Assembly (NCBI GenBank): GCA_030272155.1
Contig: CP126203.1
Location: 3,038,001-3,102,000 of the forward strand
Length of the DNA: 64,000 nucleotides
DNA from: Tetradesmus obliquus
Taxonomy: Eukaryota; Chlorophyta; Chlorophyceae; Sphaeropleales; Scenedesmaceae
Direction: 5' to 3'
Every line of letters begins with the position of its first letter. Position 1 is the first letter of the stretch. Shown here piece after piece: positions 37,101-48,599 of this stretch. The notes under the pieces were generated by a model that saw nothing but the letters and a program-made list of their open reading frames with translations, had not been told where the DNA came from and searched no databases. The translations under genes were made by a program, and so were the position numbers.

Positions 37101-40100
37101 GAATGTGTGGCACTGAAGTGCAACCCATGCCCTGATGAGTACCCAAGTAAGACGAAACGCTAGCAACAATCGCGTCCAAAGTGCATGTTGAGTTTAATAT
37201 GCAATGGATACGTGCATTTGTTGCCACGCAAACATGTGTGGGCTGAAACAGTAAGACGTCTCTGGACATAACATGAGAGATCAGGTGCTCAAGGGTGTGC
37301 ATTGTGTGTTGCGGCGCTCACTCTCCTTCTCTGGTCTCAGACCTTGTGTTCAACCTGTTGTGGCTCATACCATCCAAGATGGTGCCAGGACCCACATGTA
37401 ACTGTCCTTTCTCAAAACACAAGGCTGGCGTTGTGATGGCTGCGTGCTGCTCATGCATGAGGAAAGTGACTGGCCTGCCACATGTGCATACAGCTGCAAC
37501 GCGCATGATAAACTAAAGCCTATGTTGTGTGATGATCTGCTTGCAGATGTTGCCATTTCAGCTGGAGGGATCATTTGGAAGGTCGACAATTACTATGCTC
37601 CAACGGGGACCGGTGAGCAGCTTGCTGATTTGTCGTGCATTGACTTTTATAAGTCAGCAGCTATGCTACATACTACGAATGTATACACAATGCACTATGT
37701 AGTATGCATTAAGTAAGTAAGTTGTGCAAACTAATTCTTCTAATAGTGCTGCCAAACATGTTGGAGGTTGAGTGACCAGCTGGTGGGATGGCGCTCCCCG
37801 CTGTACACAACAAAACAGAATAGTCAGAGGCTGCCTGTGCGGGTGTACATGTTGCATGAGAGACGATTCCTGGGCACATAATCACAGCACGTCTTACGCC
37901 ATATCACAGGATGCCTTAAACCACATCATTTGGGTTGGGTCACTGGACCCACATGCAACCACAAGGTTTAGACGCAAAGCCCTCTCTCAAGCAGGTGTTG
38001 CATGTGTGCTGAAACTGTTGCTGTGAGCAGGTCCCAATACCGCCATGGAGGAGCATTGCACATCCCTGACAGATAGCTCGGGATCAAGCCTGATTTGCAT
38101 TGACATCGCAATGATTTACACAGGAGACATTCTGTTGAATTCCGGTTCCTCGATGTGAGTCCTTGGTGCAGAGATAAAGCTGAACTGCGTGCACGGCAGG
38201 CCATGTTGTTGGTGTGATCAAGTCCACCCCAACAAGCTGCCTTGTTCGCTTTTGAGATCGGCACCCTCAACGCAGCTCTGCAGCGACGCACCAGCTCAAA
38301 TGCATAGCTTGTGTGACACGTGTGTTCCCGTGTCCAGTTGCTGCAGCATCAACTGCTGCTGTTCTGTGGCTGCACTGCAGGTACTTCCTGCCAGCTGCAA
38401 ACTGGGCAGCAGGAGGGCCATGTGTGGCAACCAAGCTGCTGACCTACCCGAACAATGCAATCTTCAATGGTGAGCATGATGTTGCCGGCAGCGTGCAAGT
38501 GTGCAGAATGGTCAAGACACTGACGGCGGTATGTTGTGTCGTTTGATCATGTTTTATCACTTGCGTTGTTCAGAGTTGGCTACACTCGTCACGGTAGTAA
38601 CAGCACGGTTGTGATCAAAGCTTCTACTGCACAGGTGGCGTGACTGCTGCATGGAACTACCGTGTGCAACCTCCATCATCCTAGGAACATCACTGGAACA
38701 GCGCTGACACAATGATAATGCATTGCATGCAGGTCTGTCCCAGGGCTACGTCAGCAATGTGAGTCGTACACCGTTCAACTGCACAGCTTCTTAAGGCCTG
38801 AACAACTGCGCAGCGTATTGTACCAGAATAATGATTGCAGCAGTGACAGCAGCAAGCTACTGGCTCGTTCTTGCGCTGCCCGGCTGCGTCTTTTGGAGGA
38901 GGATGGACTGTTGCATTTGCCGAAGAACGCTGCTCAATGGCTTACTGAGGTAAACCTAATTGGTGGGGTAAACCTTGGCACTTCATATCAACGGAGTCGT
39001 TCATAATTGACATGCAAAGCAAGCTGTGTTGTTGATCTGCCACTGACGTATTACAACTTGCTTGCTGCTGCAGCTGGTGTATGCTTCATCAGGAGCAAGT
39101 GGCACTGTTATCACTTTCAAGGTAGGCAGTGCAAAACGCCATCATTGCACCTAGCGCAGCAGCCTATATGCCATGAGCTGAGTGCTGAAACCCCCAACTT
39201 GTACATGTCACACATTGAGACCGTCTCAATAGCTGCCGTGCATTATTACCGTTTGCATTGACTTTGGGCCAGGTAATTCTGGACTGCTGAACACTCTGGT
39301 CACACCGCATGTACTCATCATACATTGTATGCCGCATTGACATCGCTCTGTCTGCATGGCACTGCTGCGCTCTGCCAGATCATTGCCGATGACAACTCGC
39401 CCACTGGCATCTCCCTCGAAAATGTGAAGCAGGGTGTAGTGGCTGGCTGCTCAGGAGGTTCAGGTGAGGCTGCATTCGATCCAAGCTCTAACATTACATT
39501 ACATTACATTACATGCGCCACTCAACGAGGAGTGGGAACCCCAGTCAGGAGCCAACGAGAGGCTCATAGGGGAATAACATCACAAACTAAATAACATCAC
39601 ACATCACAATCAGATACGCCTTGGAAGCTCACATGATGCAATGGATCGCCTTCGCGCGCCGGTGCAGCCACATCTGATCATGTGCAATCCAAATACGTCT
39701 GTAATAACCGCCCAATTTGCCCGCACTTGCGTTTGTGTGCTGCAGACATCACCACGGGGCCAGATAGCAATGTCTACTTGTGGTAAGTGCAGGCGGCTTG
39801 GCATGATGGTGCCTATGATTTTCAGCCAGCCTGTCAGTGCACTAATTAAATCAGCTGAACTGACCTGAATACTGCCAGTTCAGCTCAATTTGCCAAATCT
39901 AAGAAAACATAAGGAATGTAATGTAATGTAATGTAATGTATGAAATTTTTGCGAGCAGTCCTTGAGCCTGCATTGCCTCGCCTCACTATCTGGGTTCAAC
40001 CGCCAAAGCCGGTAACTTCTGACATAGATGTCTGCAGTGACTCATGCTGAAGGTTGCAGCACCGTGTACACACATTGAAACAGAAGCCTCAGCCCATATT

Positions 40101-41720
40101 GCATGTTACCAGGCATGAATATACATCAACGGAGACAAGTAGGAATCAGCAGAGGTACATAGCCTGCACCAGAGCACGCCAACGCAGATCAACTCAAATG
40201 ATAAAAGCTTATTTTGTTGTGCCCCACGTGCTTCCACATGTGTGTCACGTGCAAATACCAATTTGTGTATGCCCTACATGAGTGTCCATATGTGTGCCGC
40301 ACGTGTATCCATGGTGTTTATGGTATATATCTTCTATGTTTTACCGCAGGTGTTCCGGCAACGGCTACAGGGGCTTCCGCATCCCAGTTTTCAAGGACGG
40401 CCCCGAGATGGGCTTCCTGGATCTTTCTGCTGCTGTGAAGGTCAACGAAGGCCTGGGCGATGGTGGCACAAACAACGGCAACGCAGGGACATTCTGCACA
40501 GCCACGTATGCAGTGGGACTCTCCTTGGGATCCCCAGCCACGACATCCAACTTCTGGTGTGTGCTCGGCTGCGCAGCATGCTTGCAAAGATAATGGCATG
40601 CAGCCTTGTGGTTTGCCTGGCTTCCAATCCTGCAGACTGAGGCTCGCCTGCATGCTAGTGCTGTTAGTACTGACAGCAGCACCCAGATGATTCTGAATTG
40701 CGGCTGAATATGTGATGATGTATTGCACGGGTGATTTGGATGTCTTCAAACCGTCAACGATGCGCCAGTCTCCATTGGCGGCCTATAACTGCTGTAATCA
40801 ACACAGCCATAAACACAGGCGGGGATCTGTTGTGGAACCGCTGCATCAGTCATGCCTGAAATGACATGCCAAGTTGCTGTTGCTGCCCACTGTTCACGTG
40901 CGCAGGGAGTTTGGCGTCGGTTTCTCCGCTGGCGCTGTCGCACCTAGGGTGAGGAATGATGTTTTTGCTTCTATGTGTTACCAACAGTGGCTCAAACCAC
41001 GCACTGTGGCAGCTGCTGAAGCAACCTCTCAGCCTTGCCCCAATCGTTTGTAGCAGTGGCAAAATCTGCTAGTCCTGTCAGCATGCTGTTGTCTATGCTG
41101 GTAGCATGTTGGCACGTGATGATATGGCGTCGGCTCCTGACTGGGGTTCCCACTCCTCATTGAGTGGAGCATGTAATGTAATGTAATGCAATGATTTGAC
41201 AGGCTGCGCAGTGTTGATTATAATTGAAGTACAAGGCGCTCCTCTCATTGCTTGCACTTCCAAGTTCACCGTGCACAGTAACTGACTGATGTTGCTGCTG
41301 CTGTTCTGCTCCCTTGCATGAGCAGCTAACATTCTTTGACGCAGCCAAGTCTGTAGGCACAACAGGAGGCGCTGTGAAACCAGATTGCCCTCGCTCAGCA
41401 ACGCCTGATTACAGGTGAGCGTGCGTTGCCAAGGGATGGACGGCACATGGCAGCTGCGTTTCAAGGAGGCAAGACTGCACTCACATGTGCACAGTGGCAG
41501 TTGTCTTTTTGGCGCCTGCAGGCAGCCACCAAAGCAATGCTAGAACCCAAACATCCTGTGTCAACCACATGCTCAGTGATCGCTGATCACCTTCGGACTT
41601 GAGGCAAACTGCCCCTCACACTTGACATGCTCAATGATGGCGCCACGGCAGGTTCCAGGCAATTATTGTGCAACTGTATCCTGGCATCTGCTGTGGGTTG
41701 CTAATGAGGATGTCTACACT

Positions 41721-41753
<33 letters not shown>

Positions 41754-42876
41754 AGCTTCCTGCCGCCTATTGCCGTGGCAGACACCTATAACGCCGACAC
41801 AACAACCGACCTGCAGTACTTCACTGTGCTTTCCAATGATATTGATCCTTATGAGAACGCACTGGCAACCATCAAGCTGATTGATGCTTCTGGAGCCGAG
41901 GTCCCAGAGCTCACAATCATTGGCGGCAAACTGACTGTGGTGAGCATCTGCCATAGAATATGCCATACAGTGAACTGCCAGAGATAGCACGCGGGGCGCT
42001 TTGCAAAAGAGCAGCCACAGTGTTCAATTCAAACCTGGCGCCAGCTGACTTCTGCCTTTGATCGCCACAGATTTCTGCATATGGGGACATATTTGTGAGC
42101 CTGCTGCAACCTTGTCAATTTCCAGGGCCCTTGTTAGAATGACACATGTAGAAGTTGGAAAACTCTGCTATTGACCCCATCTGCATTTAACTATTGAAAT
42201 TGTCACATTGATAGTTTGCAGAATCTGACATCAGTGAATACCATACTGAAGAGTTGCTGTGTCACCTGGCCGCTCGTCCTGCCATTGACAGGACACCAGT
42301 ACTTCTCCTGACCAGGTTCAGTTCATTCCCGATGGGACAGCCCTAAGTGAGTAACAACAGGGCTGCACCACTAAGAGATATGCTCTGGCAGGAGCACACC
42401 ATAGCAGGGATAGCCACTGACATGGATTTGCATGTATTTACGCTGACAAGTACCGTCGTAGAAAGCAGCTGATGACATCAGTGTATTGAAACCCAAGAAG
42501 CATCTGCAATCCACTTGACAGTGTAGCGCATTCCGCAGTCAGCGTGCAGAAGTGATTTTCTTGAGCAACAACTTGCGACAGCCTCAGCAGCCAAGGTCCA
42601 TGGCCTGATGCCATGCGATGCTGTGTCCAATTTGTTCATTGCTCCCGCCACCCCACAACCCCCCCCCCCCTGCGGCCCCCCTCTGGTGCTGGATGCGCAC
42701 GCAACACGCGAGTGTTCACAGTGTATTGTGTGTTCCTGGTTTTTACGCAATCTTGAACTGCCGCTGCAACGTATTGGACTGCAGGTGGAGACCAGGCGAC
42801 CTTCAAGTACAAGGCTGTTGACGCCTCAGGGATTGTGTCGAAGGCTGCTGCAACAGTCACGTTGAACTTCACCTGA
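23726..42876 (+). CDS. Giant secreted wall/matrix protein: Cys-rich, jacalin-like, Ig-like and cadherin-like modules
   Basis: Exons: 23726-23871, 24159-24280, 24584-24869, 25136-25206, 25463-25622, 25890-26163, 26435-26659, 27448-27861, 28042-28485, 28802-28879, 29144-29315, 29498-29731, 29967-30080, 30345-30722, 30918-31337, 31720-32082, 32424-32767, 33034-33324, 33579-33748, 33985-34227, 34390-34746, 35110-35225, 35669-35860, 36030-36270, 36784-36822, 37057-37146, 37547-37612, 38031-38154, 38381-38469, 38635-38661, 38733-38758, 38899-38949, 39074-39121, 39379-39463, 39746-39782, 40350-40556, 40906-40948, 41326-41414, 41756-41939, 42071-42094, 42316-42346, 42785-42876. About 2,401 aa after one single-base correction in exon 20. 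It starts with a signal peptide (to ALAQ; an alternative Met is at 23777). Then come Cys-rich repeats (residues about 40-260), jacalin-like stretches ([16 protein letters not shown], 260-740), about seven invasin-type Ig-like repeats ([13 protein letters not shown], 740-1570), a cadherin/VCBS-type module ([14 protein letters not shown], about 1570-1670), another Cys-rich region ([17 protein letters not shown], about 1940), and a last cadherin-like module. There is no membrane anchor. Exons 30-32 are the least certain. Confidence 0.82.
30345..31337 (+). repeat. Nearly identical tandem Ig-like exons
   Basis: Exon 14 (30345-30722) and exon 15 (30918-31337) of the wall-protein gene are phase 1-1 exons. 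Their first 265 or so bases are almost identical and encode [20 protein letters not shown] onward, while the intervening introns differ. Symmetric phase allows such exons to be added or lost without a frameshift. Exons 13 and 16 are also phase 1-1 and carry the same fold. Confidence 0.85.
31419..31500 (+). mobile_element. Retroelement 3' end fragment with (TAATG)n tail, copy A
   Basis: A block containing GGCTCCTGACTGGGGTTCCC and CACTCCTC(G/A)TTGAGTGGAGC, followed by an ATGTAATG tandem tail. The same block occurs at 39490-39573 (opposite strand) and 41130-41191. The shared 3' end, short tandem tail and varying 5' limit fit 5'-truncated LINE- or SINE-type copies. It sits in an intron of the wall-protein gene. 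Confidence 0.7.
39490..39573 (-). mobile_element. Retroelement 3' end fragment with (TAATG)n tail, copy B
   Basis: This is the inverted copy of the block at 31419-31500: a CATTA tandem run followed by the complement of the conserved block, extending to CTCATAGGGG. It lies in an intron of the wall-protein gene. A tail-only tandem (TAATG) run at 39914-39941 may be a fourth remnant. Confidence 0.7.
41130..41191 (+). mobile_element. Retroelement 3' end fragment with (TAATG)n tail, copy C
   Basis: Shortest copy: it starts inside the block at GGCTCCTGACTGG, so it is 5'-truncated relative to copy A, and ends in the same TAATG tail. It lies in an intron of the wall-protein gene. Confidence 0.7.
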
Positions 42877-43712
42877 TGAGCTGGCAACAATGGCCCTTTG
42901 GCGCGGAACAATTTGGCAGCACCAGTTGCGTGAGAATCTACAGAGCCGCTGTGCACTGCAGTTCCAGCATACTGTGCCACAAGGAACACGCTCACAGAGC
43001 ATGCATTATGATGCAGGGCAGCCACGGCCATGTTGTCTCCTGCATGTCCATGTTGTTGCCTACATGTACATGACACATGTGTTGTATGGTGGGCTAGAAC
43101 ATCACTGTGGCTTGTCCTCTAGAATGACTGCAGCATTTTCCGCCCAGCAAAGGGCGTCTGGTGTTGCATCAGCACCATGCTTGATGCATGTGCCTCAACA
43201 GTTAACTGCAAGCGTCACACATGGTTAGGTCGATGTGTGACGGCTGCATAACACGCGATTGGGTGGCCTCTTGCGCATAGTTTCGTATTTGTATGCATGT
43301 GAATGCTTTTTCTCCTGCCATTGTGTTGCACAACATTACTGTGGCAGTATCTGCATTGATTAGGACTTGAATGATTAGATTTTGCCTTTGGTTGCTCTCT
43401 TGAAAGATCTGACCGTTGGCACGCACCAGCCTGCTAATGAACCACCACATGTGAGTGCTCAGGTGGACACATTTGTTGTTGCACTTTGCACAGTGTGGTG
43501 CCATCTCTTGGTGCTGTGAATGAATGAATGAGCTACGCGTGGTGTGTTCACACTTGACACCCGCGTAAGTTAAGGAAGGGGACGTGTGTGGCAATGAGGG
43601 TACCTCATGCGCCTCCACGCCTCCTACCATCCCCACCGTACCCGTTGGTCTTGGTGCTGTGCATATCAACTGTAGCGCCTGGTGTGAGCAGCACTCCCTG
43701 GCAGCACTCACT

Positions 43713-43748
43713 GACGTATAGCTATACGTCGCGCATCTATAGATGCGC
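43713..43748. repeat. Two adjacent perfect 18-bp palindromes
   Basis: GACGTATAGCTATACGTC (43713-43730) and GCGCATCTATAGATGCGC (43731-43748) are each perfect inverted repeats with no spacer between them. Each could form a small cruciform or be bound by a dimeric protein. Confidence 0.95.
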
Positions 43749-44578
43749 CATGATATGGGCGCTGCATATGTGCTACCATATTTTACATATTCTATTATAC
43801 TACAACACGCGGGCTGCTTGTTGGCACGCTGACTGTTGATTCTGTGTTGTGATACTCCCTGCCAGACAATGATAATTTGTATGCCTGCTGTCGACTGCGG
43901 GTTTAGATCGCCACACGGCGCACTTTGCTGTCATATATGTCAACGTATGCATGATACTGTGTGCACTGCTGGTGCACTGGCAATATGCAGAATGATGTGC
44001 TTTACACGCACCTTTGCAATGTATATGGTTAGGATTCAAGCGACATACATGTGTGTACGTGGGGTGTATTTGGCACACTCTGCCAAGAGCACTTCTTGTG
44101 AACACACAGGAGGTCCCGCTGTACGCTGACATTTTGAGCTATGTGCACAGCTGTGCGGCGAGATATGTGCCACTTGTGAGCACCCATGTGCATGCAGCAT
44201 TGCAACAGGATACAAATATTGCATTTGCTTGAGCTTAATTAGTGCATCCTCATGTTCCTACGTGCTGAACCATTCAGGAAGAGTAATGTGTATGTGTTAT
44301 GTAACTCCTTAGCCCCCCTGTGGCTATCATCACCACACCAGATGGCGAGGTGTTCAAGGGCTTTCAGGTTGCAGCCAGCGCTGTGTAGATCTGCATTGCC
44401 TGGTATACAACATTCGTACTTTTCGAAAAGTATAATTCTATAATGCTTACATGCACATGTGATTGCTATATCAACAGCTTGCTTACAAGTTGCTTACACA
44501 TACACAGCTACGCACTGAAACTGCACGTCACCCGAGGTGCCGGTATAAACTTCAGCACTGATCAGGGACGACAGCTGC

Positions 44579-44742
44579 ACAAGAAGAGCACAGCAGCCTG
44601 GCTCGGCCCAGCTGTGCGTTGTGCACACAGCGCTGGACTAGTACGTACTAGTGCGCACTACGTGTACAACATGTACGTACTAGTCCAGTGCTTTGTGCAC
44701 AACGCACAACTGGGCCGAGCCAGGCTGCTGTGCATTTCTTGT
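44579..44742. repeat. Long hairpin with 70-bp arms and 24-bp loop
   Basis: The arm at 44579-44648 is the reverse complement of 44673-44742 with 5 mismatches in 70 positions. The arms contain GCACAGCAGCCTGGCTCGGC and CTGGACTAGTACGTAC. Transcribed in either direction it would fold into a long stem like a small-RNA precursor or a foldback element. No terminal duplication was recognised. Confidence 0.9.
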
Positions 44743-45081
44743 ACAGGGGCAGCACCCGCCCTGTCATGCAATTCTGAATTCAATACCAGGCTCGATGCAG
44801 TGATTGGCTGGAAAGCCTGGTTAACAACGTTGTTACTCAGACACTGGACTATTGTTTCCTTTTCAATCTGGCTGGATTCTAACAATTTTGCCATGCTGAC
44901 TACAGGTGCTTGTCCGCAAGCAGTCTGCAGTAGCATTGTATCCCAAGGTCTGTTAGCAGCCACACGTGTCTGCTGCAGAAAGTGCTGCTGACCTTCTGCT
45001 GCTGCTTGCTCTGTCCATGACACCCTTCGTATTGGATGCTGGAACCTGACAGCATGCATAAGCCGGCGGCACAGCTGCTGC

Positions 45082-47294
45082 TCAGCAAAGCTCCACTGGC
45101 CTCACTTGCTGTGTCAGATGCTGCTGCTGCTGCTGCTGCTGCTGCTTGCCAGGCAGGCTGACCTTCTCCAGGCCTCCACTCAGCAGCTCTGCAGAGGCCT
45201 TTGGAGTGACCTCAGCCACCACAGCAATCTGCTGCTGGCCCTCCGCTGCTGCTGCTGCTGCTGCTGTTGCTGGCTCCAATCCATTCTCTCCACCCGCCAT
45301 TGGTGCAGCAGCCCGTGCAGCAGCCACAGGGTTGACTGCTGCCAGGCCCATGGCTACTACTGAATCTGCTGCTGCTTGCACAGAGTCCTCCAGGGAAATG
45401 TAAGAGAAGCCTGGCAGCACGCGTGCCAGCTTGCTTGCATCCACCTTGTATGGCTTGTTGTGCATTGCCCTGCAAATATGACAGAGAAAAGCATGAAAAC
45501 GGCTGCGTTATTGAGCAGCCTTGATTGAATGAAGCCTAGCAGCAAGCATACCAGCTTGCTTGCCTCCACCTTGCAAGGCTTGTTGTGCATTGCCCTGCGA
45601 GTATGACAGAGCAAAGCGTGGACAATGGCTGCGTCATAGCTCAGCCTTGACAGAATGAAGCCTGGCAGTCCACGCCAGCTTGCTTGCATCCACCTTGTAT
45701 GGCTTGTTGTGCATGGCCCTGCACATCATAACAGGAGGACAGCATGCAGCATTGCCTCAAGTTTCCCATGGTGTTGATGGAAAAGGACGAATTGCATGAT
45801 GGCTTGAAGGTTGCATGTATCCATCGTGTACGGCTTGTTGTGCATTGCCCTGCAAGTATGAAGGTGAAAAGCATGAAGATGGCTGCGTCATGCATGAGAC
45901 TTGACAATGAAGAAGCCAGGCAGCACACGTGCCAGCTTCCTTGCATCCGCCATGTACGAGTTGTTGTGCATTGCTCTGAGGTTCAAGCGTGACAAGGCGT
46001 TGCTAAGCATTGGAAACGGCTGTGGCGCAAAAAGAGGTGAATTGCAGCTCGTCTGTGTCCACCTTGTTTGGCTTGCAGTGCATCGTCCTGCTATTTGAAC
46101 AGGAGTAAGTAGGTGGTGTGAGACACAGTGTTCATAAACACGCTTGCAGCAGCAATCACTTAAACTTTGGCAGATCAAAGCCCAGCTTTGCGCTTGTAAA
46201 CTTTGACAGGTACACATGTGCGTCATGGCGCCATCTCAGATGGTATTTATGGTATTTGAACCACATGCATTCCAGAGAACTCTGGTCATCAGCACCTCTC
46301 CCTCTACAGTGGTGGAAACCACAGCACGTATTGCATCTCTTGCCGGTGTAGGGCAGATGGTCCCTGCGTCTGTGAAGCGGCAATCTGTGTGGGGGCCCAG
46401 CATGCTTGCAGCAGCGCTCACTTAAACTTTGGCAGGTCGAAGCCCAGCTTTGCGCTCTTGAACTTTGCCAGGTACATCACCGACCACTCGGGTGCCGTCA
46501 GCGGCGGCACCTTGGCTCCCGGGTATGCTGCCGACAGCAGCCTGGCAATCTGTGGCATGCTGGGCGGGTTGCTGGAAGACATCATGATGTGCCTGCATGC
46601 AATGATCAGAATACAGCAGTGCAGTGATGAGCGAAAGGCGAGACTTTCGGATGTTGCATGCTGGGCCGGTCGCTTGAGGACACCATTATGTGCCTGCGGG
46701 ATGATAATCAAGATACAGCACTGCTGTATGGAGCGGAAGGGGATGTGTGGCATGCTGGACGGTTTGCTTGAGGACATCATTATGTGCATGCAGGCAATGT
46801 AACGGGATACAGCAGAGCCGCAAGAGTGTGGGAGTATACTTGTCTGCAGCATGTGTTGCAGGAGGTGCTCAGGATACCAGGTGATACAGCAGTTACTGCG
46901 CGGCACAGCTGCTTGAACACAGTGCTGCTCTGCTGGCCAGCACAGATGTACAGCATAAAGCTGCCTGTTTCTGCCACTTGACATTAGCATGTCAAGCCTG
47001 CAGCCGCACCTGCCAGCAGTCCGCAGATGCCAGCAGCCACATCATCATGCTCTGCAGCAGATGCCTGCCCGCACCTCTCTGAATATGGTTCACAGCAACA
47101 CAACCACTGTGACAGACGCTTCCCAGCACAGCCTCGGCACCCCAGGCTGCCTGAGATCCCCGCTCTACACGGTGCATGCCCGTTTGCGCACCTGCCAGCT
47201 GCGCCTGGTGTGGCCAGCAGTCCGCAGATGCCCGCAGCAACATCGTCCAGGTCGACATGGCTCATACTCAAGTTACTGGTCCAGGGGTACCTGC

Positions 47295-47357
<63 letters not shown>

Positions 47358-48567
47358 GCAGCAGCCGTCGGCAGATTGATGGTGAGCTCACACAACATTC
47401 AGATATTCGTCATGCGATCTTTGTAAACAAGCGCAGCGATGGCTGCGTTAAGCAAGTGGGCTATACATGCACGCCTGCAGCAGCGCGGTATGTATCCGTG
47501 CTAGTGCAGCATAGCAGCTGCCGTGTTGTGTACTACGGTGTCTCTGGCTGGCAGCATGACCAGGAAAGCAACAGCAGCACGATGTGGATGCACCAACATA
47601 ACATCTGACCGAACTGCAGCTTGAGAGATGATGTAAGCATGGACAAAGCCGCTCACTTCATGCCGTTCATGTGGTTCACAATTGGCGCCAGCACAGAGAT
47701 GCTCTGAGCCAGCTTGCGCGTTGCCACAGGCCCAAACACAATGCCTGGGTTGATGGTCACAAGCTCCCAGCTGCAGCAGCAACAGCAGCAGCACAATCAG
47801 GTTAGGTTGGGTACAGGATGAACGAAGCGCAACTCCCTACTAAAGCAAGGCACCTTGTAGAATGCAGGCCTGAAAACAGCGTCTGTGTGTGCTGGCTGGC
47901 TGTAGTAGGTAGCAGCTGTAAGCGCACTCTCGCAGGGATGCAGCTGAGACAGACCTAGTGTACAGTAGGGCTGCTCAATCAAACTATCAAAGACAGCAGA
48001 GTAGTGAACAGTGAACAACAATCACATCAGGACAACCCCATTCTCAGCACTGCTCTCTCACCTCTTGCCCTCCGCCAGCTTGTATGCAAGCCGCTCGCTC
48101 TCCCGCTTGCAGTACGCGTATGTGTTGAGCTGCACACTTTTGTCAAGTGTCCAATCCTCCTCTGTGTACACGTGGTCCCTGCCACGCTCCCACCAGTCCC
48201 ACATGACAGACACAATGCTGCTGCACAGCAGCACTTTGCGCATGCTGCCAGCAGCAGTAGCAGCATCTGCAGGGCAGAATATAGTGAGTCGTAGCCGCAG
48301 TGGTTCAGTCAATCTTTGCTTTCAACACCGATGCTAAGATGGCGCAGTGGATACTACAGTGCTTGAGGCAGGTGATCAATGCGCAGCCCACACATTCCCA
48401 CGTATGTGGGTTTCATACGGGCTGCAGCAGCAGCACCCATACAGAGGGTCTGCGAGCTCTGCTGCCGCTGCTGCCTTTGCTGCTGCTGCTGCTGCGGCTG
48501 CTGTCTTTCCAACAGAAGATGCTAGCAGCATGCAGCAGTTTGGATGTGCTGCAGTTGCTGGTTGTGA

Positions 48568-48599
<32 letters not shown>

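Larger units (their letters stand above)
42877..45081. other. Intergenic region between convergent wall-protein and SDR genes
   Basis: About 2.2 kb holding 3' UTR sequence of both genes and no supported gene. Notable contents are two adjacent perfect palindromes (43713-43748) and a long hairpin (44579-44742), listed separately. Plus-strand TTACA at 44483-44487 and 44494-44498 gives minus-strand TGTAA, a candidate poly(A) signal for the SDR gene. If used, the hairpin would lie in the SDR 3' UTR. Confidence 0.6.

Noticed and set aside
48335..48410. tRNA-like A-box sequence (GATGGCGCAGTGGAT)
   Set aside because: No matching B box, T-stem or acceptor stem follows, and it lies inside an SDR intron.
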